A stretch of DNA of 20,011 nt from Chara braunii (Eukaryota; Streptophyta; Charophyceae; Charales; Characeae), in the NCBI GenBank assembly GCA_003427395.1, contig BFEA01000272.1, positions 1,731,698-1,751,708 of the forward strand, read 5' to 3'. Below the pieces are notes generated by a model. That model was not told where the DNA came from. It searched no databases and saw nothing but the letters and a program-made list of their open reading frames with translations. The translations under genes were made by a program, and so were the position numbers. Each line of letters begins with the position of its first letter. The stretch's first letter is position 1. This document shows positions 8,942 to 17,160 of this stretch, one piece after another.

Positions 8942-9280
8942 ACCAGTAGCTCGCTACTACAACAGTGGGGAAGGAGCAAAAATAATTTATGGCTCACGTG
9001 CGACTGAGTGGGTGGTGGGTGAGAGGGGTGTTTAGGTGGATCAAGATAAAAGAGGGAAGGTTGGTTGAGTAGGGAGTAAAACAAATGTGATGCACGTTAA
9101 TATTTGTTGATATTTTGTCATTTCTCCAATTCTTCTATTATAACTAGTGGCCATTTCTTTATGCCATCATTTTTCTAGACCCTAACCTCCTATCCGAGAA
9201 TTGTTTTTTCGCCTTCATTATATTTTGTTTTTCCATTGACATATTTTGCCTTTCTTCATTGATATGTGTCAATCTTCAGG
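8942..9280. other. Intergenic DNA, nothing recognised
   Basis: Sequence is of mixed composition, becoming T-rich after 9090. No ORF, RNA gene or repeat stands out. Confidence 0.5.
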
Positions 9281-9860
9281 TTTGATACCATACGAAAGCA
9301 GTGGACAAATCAGACATGGATTGGCCTTGCTTCCTGGGGCCCATTCGTGACCAACCTTTGCAGTTTTGGTGCCTGGTGACGTGGGGATCGGATTCTGCGC
9401 ATAAGACCTTTCTTCTTTTTCAGACTAAGTGAATTTAGAACCTTTTAGTCCTCAACGGTGCGAGAAGGCAAGTTTTTCCTGCCTTAACACTACTGCTCTT
9501 CCAACCCACATTCACATTTACGTCTGCCTCAGCGGATACTTCTATTATTCGCCTCTTCGCTTTCCAGCAGTCGGAATCCTTCAAGTTTCTCCTTCTGGTT
9601 CTTATACCTCACCTATACCTCGCTCTATCTCCTTTCAACAGTTGAAAGTTGTATCGACTGAAGCAGTCGACCTTTGTTGCCTTTCAACATCGACCCTTGC
9701 TCCTTGTTCTTCCTGGTTACTCATGCCCACCGACTCTCTACAGCCTTTCCTTCTCTTGCTCCTACCTTGTCGCCTGCTTCTACCAAAGTCAAAGTCACTA
9801 CGCCACTTTCCTCTACTGCATTCTTCACGTACATTAGTTGTACTCCGAGGACACTAGGTA
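9281..9860 (+). other. Pyrimidine-rich open stretch, unrecognised
   Basis: A 38-codon frame (9316-9432) and a 142-codon frame (9429-9857) occur on the + strand. The longer one is rich in Ser, Leu and Pro because the strand is pyrimidine-rich, and other + frames are also partly open. An inverted repeat (AGTTGAAAG/CTTTCAAC, about 9641-9689) encloses a smaller hairpin (TCGACTG/CAGTCGA). No domain is recognised; it may be a degenerate element fragment. Confidence 0.25.
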
Positions 9861-10019
9861 GTAGATGAAATGAGCATATCCGATGTTGTGCAGGGTTATT
9901 CTGGGATGTACACGCATGTGGGGTTCTCCCGCAACCACAAAATATACAGATGGTTAAGAACGGTTTGTGTCTTCCATTATGTGGTTGTTCCTCTTGCTGT
10001 ATATTAAACCTCAAATTTA

Positions 10020-10355
10020 TTGATTGTTGAGAATAAGACCACTCGCTGGGATTCCCCTTACCTGGATGCTAGACCATCTGGTGTGAAGAAGAAAAAGAAA
10101 AACGGCAAATATAGGCCAAAAAAACAAAAAAGGGCGAAGAAGGCTAGACAAATTGTAGATATCGAGGCGAAAAAGGATGAGCATTATTGGGAATACGATG
10201 GTTTTGATAAACAATGTAATCGATTTGCATTTATTGTTTCTTCCAAAGGCATAAGTTTGGTTTCACTTCTGCACATCCTAAAGGAATGCGTACGTCTTAG
10301 CATCTTTTCTCTCTCGGTTGTCAGTAAAGGAGACTCGATTCTTTCAGATTCATGA
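10020..10355 (+). CDS. Hypothetical lysine-rich ORF fragment
   Basis: An open frame of 111 codons begins at a non-ATG start, so the true start is unknown. The same frame is open further upstream from an ATG at about 9869, apart from one stop near 10005. It has a strongly basic Lys/Arg block at about residues 23-43 and then a mixed segment (IVDIEAKKDEHYWEYDGFDK). The basic block could be a nuclear signal or simply A-rich sequence. The C-terminal part looks less protein-like. A second open frame at 10442-10651 is in another phase. No family is recognised; it may be a pseudogene of a mobile element. Confidence 0.25.
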   Translation: MIVENKTTRWDSPYLDARPSGVKKKKKNGKYRPKKQKRAKKARQIVDIEAKKDEHYWEYDGFDKQCNRFAFIVSSKGISLVSLLHILKECVRLSIFSLSVVSKGDSILSDS

Positions 10356-10441
10356 AAGGTTATTAAACATGTTTTTGAAGCCTCAATCGTTATCAACAAA
10401 CACGACAGGGATCAACTAAAGATTGTGGATTAAAGGACAAT

Positions 10442-10651
10442 GTGTCTTCCAAATTGCTACAATCATTAGATTTTGTTCCCCTTATGAGATTTGAAAAAAC
10501 TTATAACCCGATTGCTCAGCCACCTAAACGGGAGGAAATTCTTGTACAGTTAACATTGGATTACCTTATCTATACCAATAATGCAGTTAGAAGTTTCTTT
10601 AAAAAGACTTCCAGACAAACTTTGAGAACAATTATATCTAATGTAATATGA
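10442..10651 (+). CDS. Hypothetical ORF fragment, unrecognised
   Basis: Seventy codons of varied, protein-like composition end at a stop at 10649. The frame is open upstream of the listed start, which is not an ATG. It contains the stretch LVQLTLDYLIYTNNAVRSFF. Its position 87 bp after the previous frame, in a different phase, would fit an exon or a frameshifted remnant of the same locus. No domain, signal peptide or catalytic motif is recognised. Confidence 0.2.
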   Translation: MSSKLLQSLDFVPLMRFEKTYNPIAQPPKREEILVQLTLDYLIYTNNAVRSFFKKTSRQTLRTIISNVI

Positions 10652-11113
10652 GATCGGTTCAATATTTGTCCATTAAGAAAATTGAATTTTGAATATAGTA
10701 TTATGACTTTGTCTCAAAGTTTATGATACACTCTCTCTATAGTCAACTCATACGTGAAGCCAACATTCCAATACGACTTGCATGTATGATATTCATAAAA
10801 TTTTGTATCGTGTGGGTGAAAAACCGCAACTTGGTGCAGTTGCTGCGTAATTTTCAATTGTTTTCTAGATCTGAATGAGTGTCTTGTTCTTTAAAAAGTG
10901 GTTGCCATATTGGACAAGTTTATGAATGGTGGTCAGGTTACTGCTCTGCTCTCTCCACGGATCCTCCCCCCCGCTTCTCTTTCTTCCTCTTCATCCCCCT
11001 ACTTCTCCACCCTCCACCCCCTCTCTTTTGAGCTATCCTTCACCTCTCTTTTATGAGATGGTCACTTGGCCTTCAAGTTTTACGTGAAGGATTCTCCTTT
11101 TTTCCCGCCCTGG
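10652..11113. other. Intergenic DNA with a polypyrimidine tract
   Basis: AT-rich sequence passes into a C/T-rich tract at about 10940-11060. No gene is seen. Confidence 0.5.
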
Positions 11114-11861
11114 CTCCTCTATCGTGCACACTGGTCCCTCAGAGGAGACCCTCCTGACCGCGTCATGCAGGATTTTGCAGGACTTGTCGCGAGGAGCGTT
11201 TGCCGCTCTGGCCGATTGCGCCAACCATACCTCTCATGAACCCCTATGACAGGATATGGTCACGTAAGGCATAAATTTCCTTCACCCGTGGGAGCAATCA
11301 CCATCCCTTAGTTGGGCGTATCCTCGTTGGAGCTACCGGACCATATGTGAAGGCTTTTTGTATGCAATCGCAAAGGTGGACCGACCAAAGGTATTTCTTG
11401 TTCGCTGTAACATAGAGGAAACGAGTGGTTAACGCCCGAATCGGACCCATGCATGAATCGCCGCTCGAGGCGCTGATCTCTCAAGCGCGACCCTACTCCG
11501 GTCGACTAGGACGGTCAGATCTAACCACACGATACATCTCATGAAAATAAAAATCGAACTTCGTACGTAAATCGTGCCTAATTCTTTTTTGTATCCGACT
11601 CATAAGCTTTCAATGACAATATACCCAAATGACGCTCATGAGTCCCTGAATAAATATCACAACGTTGTAGGCTTTATCATATCGACTAGCCATGCATGAT
11701 TACGCAAACAGTCGCCAGAATGACGTACTATGTAGTACTCATAGTCATGTGACCCTCAATGATCTTGAGGGTCGCTTTCGACACTCAAGTGTCGACTGAC
11801 ACGTGTCTCGAGGGGTTAATCTTTCGACACTAGACAATTGTGAAGGTGACTGTGCGTCCTA
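11114..11861. repeat. Long tandem repeat, unit A (about 750 bp)
   Basis: The unit begins ctcctctatcgtgc and aligns along its whole length with the next unit. Shared blocks include GAGCGTTTGCCG, CAATCRCAAAGGTGG, CTAGGAC then GTCAGATCTAACCAC, TTTCAATGACAATATACC and AGCCATGCATGATTA. Near its end two short perfect hairpins (GACCCTCA/TGAGGGTC and CGACACT/AGTGTCG, about 11750-11795) are intact here but decayed in unit B. No ORF longer than about 60 codons fits, so it looks non-coding. Confidence 0.85.
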
Positions 11862-12605
11862 TCCTCTTCTGTATCGTCATGCGTATCAGTCCCGCAGAGG
11901 GGACCCTCCCGACCACGTCACACATGATTTTGCATGACTTGTCGCTAAGAGCGTTTGCCGTTCCGGTCGAGTGCGTCAGCCATACCTCTCGTGAACCTTT
12001 ACGATAGGATACGACCACGTGAGAAACAACTTTCCTCTACCCGTGGGAGTTGTCACTATCCCTTAGGTGAACGTATCCCCGCCGAAACATATGCGAAGAC
12101 TTTTCGTATGCAATCACAAAGGTGGCCCGACCAAGGGCGCTTCTCGTTCGTTGTAGCATAGGGGGTGTGGGCGACTAATGCCTAGATCGGACCCGTGCGC
12201 GAATCGTCGCCCGAGGCGTTAATCCCTTGATCGACCATACGTCGGTCAACTAGGACAGTCAGATCTAACCACGCGATACATCTCACAAAAATAAAAATTG
12301 AACTTCGTACGCAAATCACGCCTAGTCACTTTTTGTATCCAATCGATAACCTTTCAATGACAATATACCAAAATGGCATTACGAGACTCTGAATAGATAT
12401 CACAAAGTGATGGGCTTTGTCATATCGATTAGCCATGCATGATTATGCGAGCAGTCGCCATAATAACGTACTATGTGGTACCCATAGTCATATGACCCGC
12501 AATGATTTTAAGGGTCGTTTTCGACACTAAATTGTTAGTTGACACTCGCCTCAAGGAGTTAATCTCTCGACGATAGACACTCGTGAAGGCGATCACGAGT
12601 CCTAC
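11862..12605. repeat. Long tandem repeat, unit B (about 745 bp)
   Basis: This is a diverged head-to-tail copy of unit A, restarting at cctcttctgtatcg. The start motif recurs at 12605 (ctctcttctgcatcc), so a third unit seems to begin and is cut off within about 20 bp. Differences are mainly transitions such as CG to CA/TG, the pattern expected from decay of methylated cytosines. Confidence 0.85.
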
Positions 12606-13420
12606 TCTCTTCTGCATCCTGCGTAGAAAAGTGGTAGGCGGACCTCGACCCTTTGTGGCGGGTAACCACCTCTGACCTCTGGAGTAAGACTCTATCATCC
12701 AGGGCCTGAAAATATGTTAAGGGGTTTGACTTTGAAAGCTGCCACGAACCTCGACGTCCAATTATAAAAACTCTTTAAAAAATGAAAAGAGTAAAAGGAT
12801 CCCTTTTTACTTTCTACACAACTTTATTCAATCCTTATGTTTGACCAAGGTGAACAATACGTGTTAGAAAAATATAAATATAAAAAATTTATAAAACACG
12901 AGACGATCAGTTTCTCAGTATCACTGTGTTTTTCTTCAGAATATACACATGATCACAGACAGAGTTAATTCCGAACTTCGACTCACAAAAACATACTTGC
13001 AATCACATCAAATATTCAATCAACGACATGCCACGCGCTACAAGTGATCAACTTCAACCCCCTGCCTTATTCACACAAACCCCAACCTTTATCCAACCTT
13101 CCAAAAGAATACACCCGATCCCTTTTTAAATACCCATGTAATAATAGTATGGGTAGAAATCCAAAGAAACATTTCAACCTACAAGGGCTAAGGCCGTAGG
13201 TTGAGTAACGAGATTCAGTTATAGTTGAACCGAAAATCGACCTGTTATTAAAAAATAATTGAAGATGATTCTTATAGAATCAACTTGAAACTAATCAAGC
13301 TACGAGATAATCCGAATGAAAACAATCTGCAATACAACACAAACCAGTGTCGACGCTATGCTTGAGTGAGTATGAAATACTCATACCTTTCTACCTCACC
13401 TCTAACACCTATCTGAAATG
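12606..13420. other. AT-rich DNA without a recognised gene
   Basis: No convincing ORF is present. A perfect 9-bp inverted repeat with a 13-nt loop (TCAACCTAC at 13174-13182, GTAGGTTGA at 13196-13204) is present. On the minus strand a TATTTAAAAAGG sequence near 13117-13128 resembles a TATA box, with nothing else to support a promoter. Confidence 0.45.
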
Positions 13421-13424
13421 TCAA

Positions 13425-14060
13425 AAATTTCGACAGTATCTCCTCGACGCAAGACCAAACAACTAAACTTTCAGAGTTCTAAAAAAAATCCACTCTTGTA
13501 GATTTCACGAAATTCTGGCAGCGCTTCCCGTAGGAAAAATGTATTTGCAAGATTTATATAATACTTAATATAAAATCAGAACGTGATCCTACAACTTTTA
13601 GAAGTTAAGCTTTGTATAACTCTTTGATTTAGTAAAAAATTGGGCAGCATCTCCTCTAGAAGAATACGATTCCCAGATTTATACAAAGTCAGAGATGAAC
13701 TCAAGATAAAACTTTGAATTATACCAAGACAAAGTTTAACTATCTCTTTAGATTTGTAAAAAATTCCCAGGGAAAAAAATCTTTCTAAAATTTATACAAA
13801 ACTAAATACAAAATCTTTAATTAATTTTGACTTCACAAAGTTAAATTTTGTCTAACTTCCTAATTTAGTAAAAACATTAGGCAGCATCTCCTTTAGAGAA
13901 GAAGACTTCCGAGATTTATACTAAGTCATATATTAACTTCATAAAGATAAAATTTATTCATATATGAACTTCATAAAGATAAGATTTGACTAACTCCTTT
14001 GATTTGCAGACATTTGGGCAGCACTTCCCTTAACGAAAGCGCCTTTCTAAAATTTAGACA
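13425..14060. repeat. Degenerate tandem array, units of about 120 bp
   Basis: A GGGCAGCATCTCC-like core recurs at about 13431, 13517, 13642, 13764 (partly deleted), 13880 and 14016. Each full unit also has an AGATTTATACAAAG-like block after the core and a TAACTCCTTTGATTTAGTAAAAA-like block (split here by variation) before the next. Spacings are 86, 125, 122, 116 and 136 bp. Such arrays occur in non-coding parts of large plant LTR retrotransposons, but no coding domain here confirms that. Confidence 0.7.
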
Positions 14061-14380
14061 AAGAAAAATATGAAAATAAACTTATATTAAAAAATATTGA
14101 ATTTGAACTAAGTATGAAAAATAAGCTTAGCTAAAAAAATGTAGAAATTGAACTAATTCCTATAGCTCTAACACATGACGAGCATCGAAAACAACTACCT
14201 ATCAAAGTTAAGGATCATAATAAGTAGAGTTCACAATCAACCAAATGCAAGTCCATACAAAAAGGAGTAAGTATTCCTACACCGTTCCTACACCCCCCCC
14301 AAATTATTCTTCTCATAAAATAGTTCATTATCTCTCAGTTAGATAAACCCCAATACTTCAGCTTACACATGGGATTAGAA

Positions 14381-14413
14381 GGTTAAGCCAAACTGAAGCA
14401 ACATTACTTAACT
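14381..14413. repeat. Stem-loop unit 1 of the array
   Basis: GTTAAG (14382-14387) pairs perfectly with CTTAAC (14407-14412) around a 19-nt loop that is a variant of the consensus (aactgaagcaacatt). Confidence 0.6.
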
Positions 14414-14561
14414 TTTATCTTTGTATACACAAAACAAAGAGCTTAACTACTTTTATCTTCATTATATAATTAACTCGACGAAACCGAAGCCACATTATCT
14501 AATCATGCCAAGTATTTAATATCCAAGTTATAATAATTTTATGAACCCTTAACCTTTTTGA

Positions 14562-14599
14562 AGTGACCGAGCAAAGCAAATCCATATTGCTCAGTCCAC
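14562..14599. repeat. Stem-loop unit 3 of the array
   Basis: GACCGAGC (14565-14572) and GCTCAGTC (14589-14596) pair at 7 of 8 positions around a 16-nt diverged loop (aaagcaaatccatatt). Confidence 0.55.
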
Positions 14600-14660
14600 C
14601 CTTAGGTTACACTCGTTATATTTTTAATTAAGTATTTTTTTCTCCTTTTATGATAAGTTA

Positions 14661-14695
14661 TAGTAAGACCAAACCGAAGCCATATTGTCTGACTA
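14661..14695. repeat. Stem-loop unit 4 of the array
   Basis: TAGTAAGAC (14661-14669) and GTCTGACTA (14687-14695) pair at 8 of 9 positions around the 17-nt loop caaaccgaagccatatt. Confidence 0.65.
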
Positions 14696-14718
14696 GCTTG
14701 TTCAATAATAAAAGTATA

Positions 14719-14721
<3 letters not shown>

Positions 14722-14757
<36 letters not shown>
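14722..14757. repeat. (AT)n microsatellite at the hAT insertion site
   Basis: A long AT tract ends directly at the left target duplication of the hAT-like element; a short continuation (tatatacatatat) lies beyond its right end. Confidence 0.95.

Positions 14758-14759
<2 letters not shown>
14752..14759. repeat. Left 8-bp target duplication, TATATACA
   Basis: It matches 15538-15545 exactly. Eight base pairs is the length typical of hAT insertions. The site is in an AT microsatellite, so chance identity is more likely than usual, but the C makes the match informative. Confidence 0.7.
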
Positions 14760-14761
<2 letters not shown>

Positions 14762-14786
14762 GGGTTGGCGGCGTTCGGGACGGGCC

Positions 14787-14840
14787 GAACGCCCGAACCC
14801 GAACGCCCGAACCCGAACGCCCGAACCCGAACGCCCGAAT
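14787..14840. repeat. 14-bp subterminal tandem repeat in the hAT-like element
   Basis: GAACGCCCGAACCC occurs three times in exact tandem and ends with a partial fourth copy (GAACGCCCGAAT). The same motif recurs at the other end (about 15478-15489), next to the perfect palindrome CCCGAACGTTCGGG (15482-15495). Confidence 0.9.
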
Positions 14841-15220
14841 GTTCGACACATCCTCTCGACGAGTTCGGCCGTTCAATCGAACGCGGACCAAAAAACAAAA
14901 AACAAAAAAAATCCAAAAAATACGAAAACAATATATGTTATGCAGAAGAATAAAATGAAGAATATTTGCCTCAACGTTACATCCAAATTCTTTACCAAAT
15001 TTAAAATAAAAATCAAATACTAAAAAAAAATAAATAAATAAAAAAAAATGAGAATGAAATTATTGAGTGGGCGAGCACGTTTTTGATACCGCCATCTTTG
15101 GCGATTTTTCATTTTATTTTGACTGTGAAAAATGCCATGAAAATTTATATATGTGTATATTACAGAATACAGAATCTACGAATAAAGTTTGAAAAAATAA
15201 TAATTTTCTTCATGCCTCGG

Positions 15221-15239
15221 AAAAAAAAAAAAAAAAAAA
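15221..15239. repeat. poly(A) tract inside the hAT-like element
   Basis: Nineteen A residues lie between the two internal direct repeats. Confidence 0.9.
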
Positions 15240-15537
15240 GTGAAAAGAGAGAAAACACAAATTAGTGAGTGGGCAAGCAAGTTTTGACATCACCATATTT
15301 GCCGATTTTTCGTTTTTGTTTGGTTGAACATAATGGCTTCAAAATTAATAGGGTGATACCTTACATCATAAAGAACTCACAAAACAAATTTCAGAAAACA
15401 ATAATAATATTCTGGTGCCAAAATAAATTTTTGTGAGGTCCAAAACCCTTCAGGTTCAGCCCCCGTACGGGGATCCGAACGCCCGAACGTTCGGGGGTCA
15501 GCTTAGGGGTCTCCGTACGTTCGGCCTGACAAACCTG

Positions 15538-15545
15538 TATATACA
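15538..15545. repeat. Right 8-bp target duplication, TATATACA
   Basis: This is an exact copy of 14752-14759 directly after the right end of the hAT-like element. Confidence 0.7.
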
Positions 15546-15710
15546 TATATAAAAAATCATATTATCTGGTTTCTTGTTATGTGTGTGACCTCAGAGTAAG
15601 CTAAACCAAAACCACATTGCTTCGTCATCAATCCAAATCTCCCTCATAAAAAGAAAATATAAGTTGAATCTAATTAAACATTTTCAACAGACAAATCGCC
15701 ACAAAAACAA

Positions 15711-15745
15711 CAACCAAACCTGACCGAAGCCACATTGTTCGGTTG
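15711..15745. repeat. Stem-loop unit 6 of the array
   Basis: CAACCAAAC (15711-15719) and GTTCGGTTG (15737-15745) pair at 8 of 9 positions around a 17-nt loop (ctgaccgaagccacatt). Confidence 0.65.
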
Positions 15746-15777
15746 GAGTAAGGAACAAAACGACATAATATAGAAAA

Positions 15778-15806
15778 CTAGGTCAAACCGAAGCCACATT
15801 GCCTAG
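15778..15806. repeat. Stem-loop unit 7 of the array
   Basis: CTAGGT (15778-15783) and GCCTAG (15801-15806) pair over six positions with one G-U wobble on the + strand, around the exact 17-nt consensus loop. Confidence 0.6.
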
Positions 15807-15892
15807 CTGCATAGATAACAACTTACAAAGGTACAACGATCAGATCTTACCGAAACCACATTGCTTGGCTGTCAAGAAACCAAAATAAGACA

Positions 15893-15930
15893 ACAACCAA
15901 GCGTGACTAAAGCCATACTCCTTTGGATGT
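15893..15930. repeat. Stem-loop unit 9 of the array
   Basis: ACAACCAAGC (15893-15902) and CTTTGGATGT (15921-15930) pair at 8 of 10 positions counting one G-U wobble, around an 18-nt diverged loop. Confidence 0.5.
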
Positions 15931-15956
15931 AAAGAAATTGAACCACCAATACTACA

Positions 15957-15993
15957 ACAACTAGACTTGACTGAAGTCACATTGTCTAGTTGT
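15957..15993. repeat. Stem-loop unit 10 of the array, perfect 10-bp stem
   Basis: ACAACTAGAC (15957-15966) pairs perfectly with GTCTAGTTGT (15984-15993) around the 17-nt loop ttgactgaagtcacatt. This is the best stem in the array. Confidence 0.75.
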
Positions 15994-16018
15994 AGAGGAC
16001 ACAAGATCAATAACGCAG

Positions 16019-16047
16019 TCAGGCCAAACCGAAGCCACATTGCCTGA
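16019..16047. repeat. Stem-loop unit 11 of the array
   Basis: TCAGGC (16019-16024) pairs perfectly with GCCTGA (16042-16047) around the exact 17-nt consensus loop. The array stops shortly before the foldback MITE at 16074. Confidence 0.65.
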
Positions 16048-16073
16048 TCCTTTAGAGACCCGATCAGTGCAAG

Positions 16074-16439
16074 AACTACCATTTCATCAAAATGAACATT
16101 TTTTATTTTTTGAACGAAATTGGAACTGAGTTTTTGCAACTTTTTTGAAGGCAAACTCGTCCAAATTTTGTTCCTCCTGAGGGTCCGACGTTTTTAAAAT
16201 GTTGGGCCCCCGGGATGTATTAGGACTAAGCTCGATACCAGATACATCCAGGAGGGACTGCCTGTATATATCTTGTCGCAATCTAGGTCCAGATACATAT
16301 AGGACGTCCAACATTTTAAAAATGTTGGGCCCTCAAGAGCAGCAAATTTAGACGAGTTTTCAACCAAAAAAGTTGAAAAAACCTCAGTTTCAATTTCGTT
16401 CAAAAAATGAAAAATATCAATTTTGACGAAATGGCAGTT
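16074..16439. mobile_element. Foldback MITE, second long-armed copy
   Basis: The left end AACTACCATTTCATCAAAAT and the reverse complement of the right end, AACTGCCATTTCGTCAAAAT, are near-identical inverted ends. Arms run inward through the AACGAAATTG block, AAACTCGTC, AAATTT and GGGCCC-type sequence to a centre holding CCAGATACAT motifs. The order of blocks matches the 8546-8941 element throughout, so both belong to one family. It lies immediately beside the end of the stem-loop array. No coding region and no clear target duplication were found. Confidence 0.8.
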
Positions 16440-16660
16440 GAAATAAAACTGTCTTTCTCCCACCTTCCCCCCAATTCATCCCCTTCAGCCTGAGCTTCAA
16501 GCAACAATGCAGTGTAAAGTTCACACAAACTTTTCTTTTACCTTATCTGATTAAATTTGAGAAATAATTAGTAAAACATAAGGTTACATGCATACATCTC
16601 AATCAGACTAGAGAGATGTAATAAAATAGGGGTGCAATGGGTTCACACAAGGCAGAAAGA
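16440..16660. other. Intergenic DNA, nothing recognised
   Basis: Mixed composition without repeats or convincing ORFs. Confidence 0.4.
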
Positions 16661-16668
16661 TGGTATAC

Positions 16669-16802
16669 CTGACTGTTCTCTGCCTCCGTAACTCCTCCTC
16701 AACTCCCACAGAGCTCCAATACTCGGTGGGTGGACCTATCACAAGATCTTGCTGCGGTTTTGTGGATTGCAATCCCATTCGCCGCCTAACTCTCTGAGCC
16801 AC
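16669..16802 (-). CDS. Possible first exon, unrecognised protein
   Basis: On the minus strand an ATG at 16802 opens a 64-codon frame. Its first 44 codons are protein-like (Arg-rich start, then VIGPPTEYWSSVGVEEELRR). Composition changes at a CAG|GTATAC sequence (junction about 16669/16668), a plausible 5' splice site, after which the frame reads like an intron to its stop at 16608. No matching acceptor or second exon was found to the left; the neighbouring DNA is a foldback element and a repeat array. It may be a gene remnant or a chance frame. No family is recognised. Confidence 0.2.
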
Positions 16803-16876
16803 AAACTAGACTTAGAGGAAGAAGGATAGAAAGAGAAAGGTAAAACACTCGAGATATAAGAGGGGGCCAACTCAAC

Positions 16877-17116
16877 TCATATGAGAGGTCCTTGGTATCT
16901 TGTCGCGCTTGTGGGGCCCGCAATGGTGACCAACACACAATCGAAGTGACCGAACCGCGACCAATACGCAAAATAACCGTCCTCTGACGAACCTCCAAGT
17001 CGCAGTAATGCGCCCCCCCCCACCACGTTTTTGTAGACTCTGACCTCGCCCTCAAACTGCAGTGTCGTCCCCCTTGTCTGAAACACCGCTCCGCGGTCAA
17101 AGAGGACACTGTTCAA
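16877..17116 (-). CDS. Hypothetical ORF, minus strand
   Basis: A 79-codon frame has varied, protein-like composition (for example RGTTLQFEGEVRVYKNV and GYFAYWSRFGHFD). Another minus-strand frame (16786-17109) overlaps it almost completely, so at most one is real. Local GC content is higher than in the repeats around it. It lies upstream of the possible exon at 16802 on the same strand, but no splice link is evident. No domain is recognised. Confidence 0.2.
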   Translation of the reverse strand: MNSVLFDRGAVFQTRGTTLQFEGEVRVYKNVVGGGALLRLGGSSEDGYFAYWSRFGHFDCVLVTIAGPTSATRYQGPLI

Positions 17117-17160
17117 ATAGAGCAGACCCCTAACTAGTACTCAAACGAGTGTAAATTGAG

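Larger units (their letters stand above)
14760..15537. mobile_element. Non-autonomous hAT-like transposon, 778 bp
   Basis: The left end TAGGGTTGGCGGCGTTCGG and the reverse complement of the right end, CAGGTTTGTCAGGCCGAACG, form short imperfect inverted ends with the CAGGG-TTGGC-like pattern familiar from hAT elements. Both subterminal regions are GC-rich and carry GAACGCCCGAAC motifs, a typical arrangement for transposase binding; the middle is AT-rich. Exact 8-bp flanks TATATACA support a hAT-type insertion. No transposase ORF is present. An internal direct repeat of about 60 bp begins at GAGTGGG at 15065 and 15267. It split the stem-loop array after that array formed. Confidence 0.8.
14380..16047. 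repeat. Array of stem-loop units with a conserved 17-nt loop
   Basis: About eleven units carry a loop near caaaccgaagccacatt, centred near 14397, 14489, 14580, 14678, 15610, 15728, 15792, 15856, 15912, 15975 and 16033. Spacing is 90-97 bp in the left part and 56-64 bp in the right part. Most loops are flanked by pairing stems that differ between units: GTTAAG/CTTAAC, GACCGAGC/GCTCAGTC, AGTAAGAC/GTCTGACT, CAACCAAAC/GTTCGGTTG, CTAGGT/GCCTAG, ACAACTAGAC/GTCTAGTTGT and TCAGGC/GCCTGA. The stems at 14489, 15610 and 15856 are poor. No ORF covers the array. A 778-bp hAT-like element interrupts it. Confidence 0.8.

Noticed and set aside
9281-9293. Minus-strand primer-binding-site-like sequence (TGGTATCAAACC)
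   Set aside because: Only the first eight bases match the Met-tRNA site, no LTR end with CA is adjacent, and no gag or pol follows.
14602-14958. Frames of about 60-110 codons on both strands across the (AT)n tract and GC-rich head
   Set aside because: They read Ile-Tyr repeats and Arg/Pro repeats from the microsatellite and the 14-bp tandem.
14380-16047. CRISPR array
   Set aside because: The conserved element is the loop and the variable element is a self-pairing stem; spacers are A-rich and diverged repeats are common, which does not fit repeat-spacer organisation.
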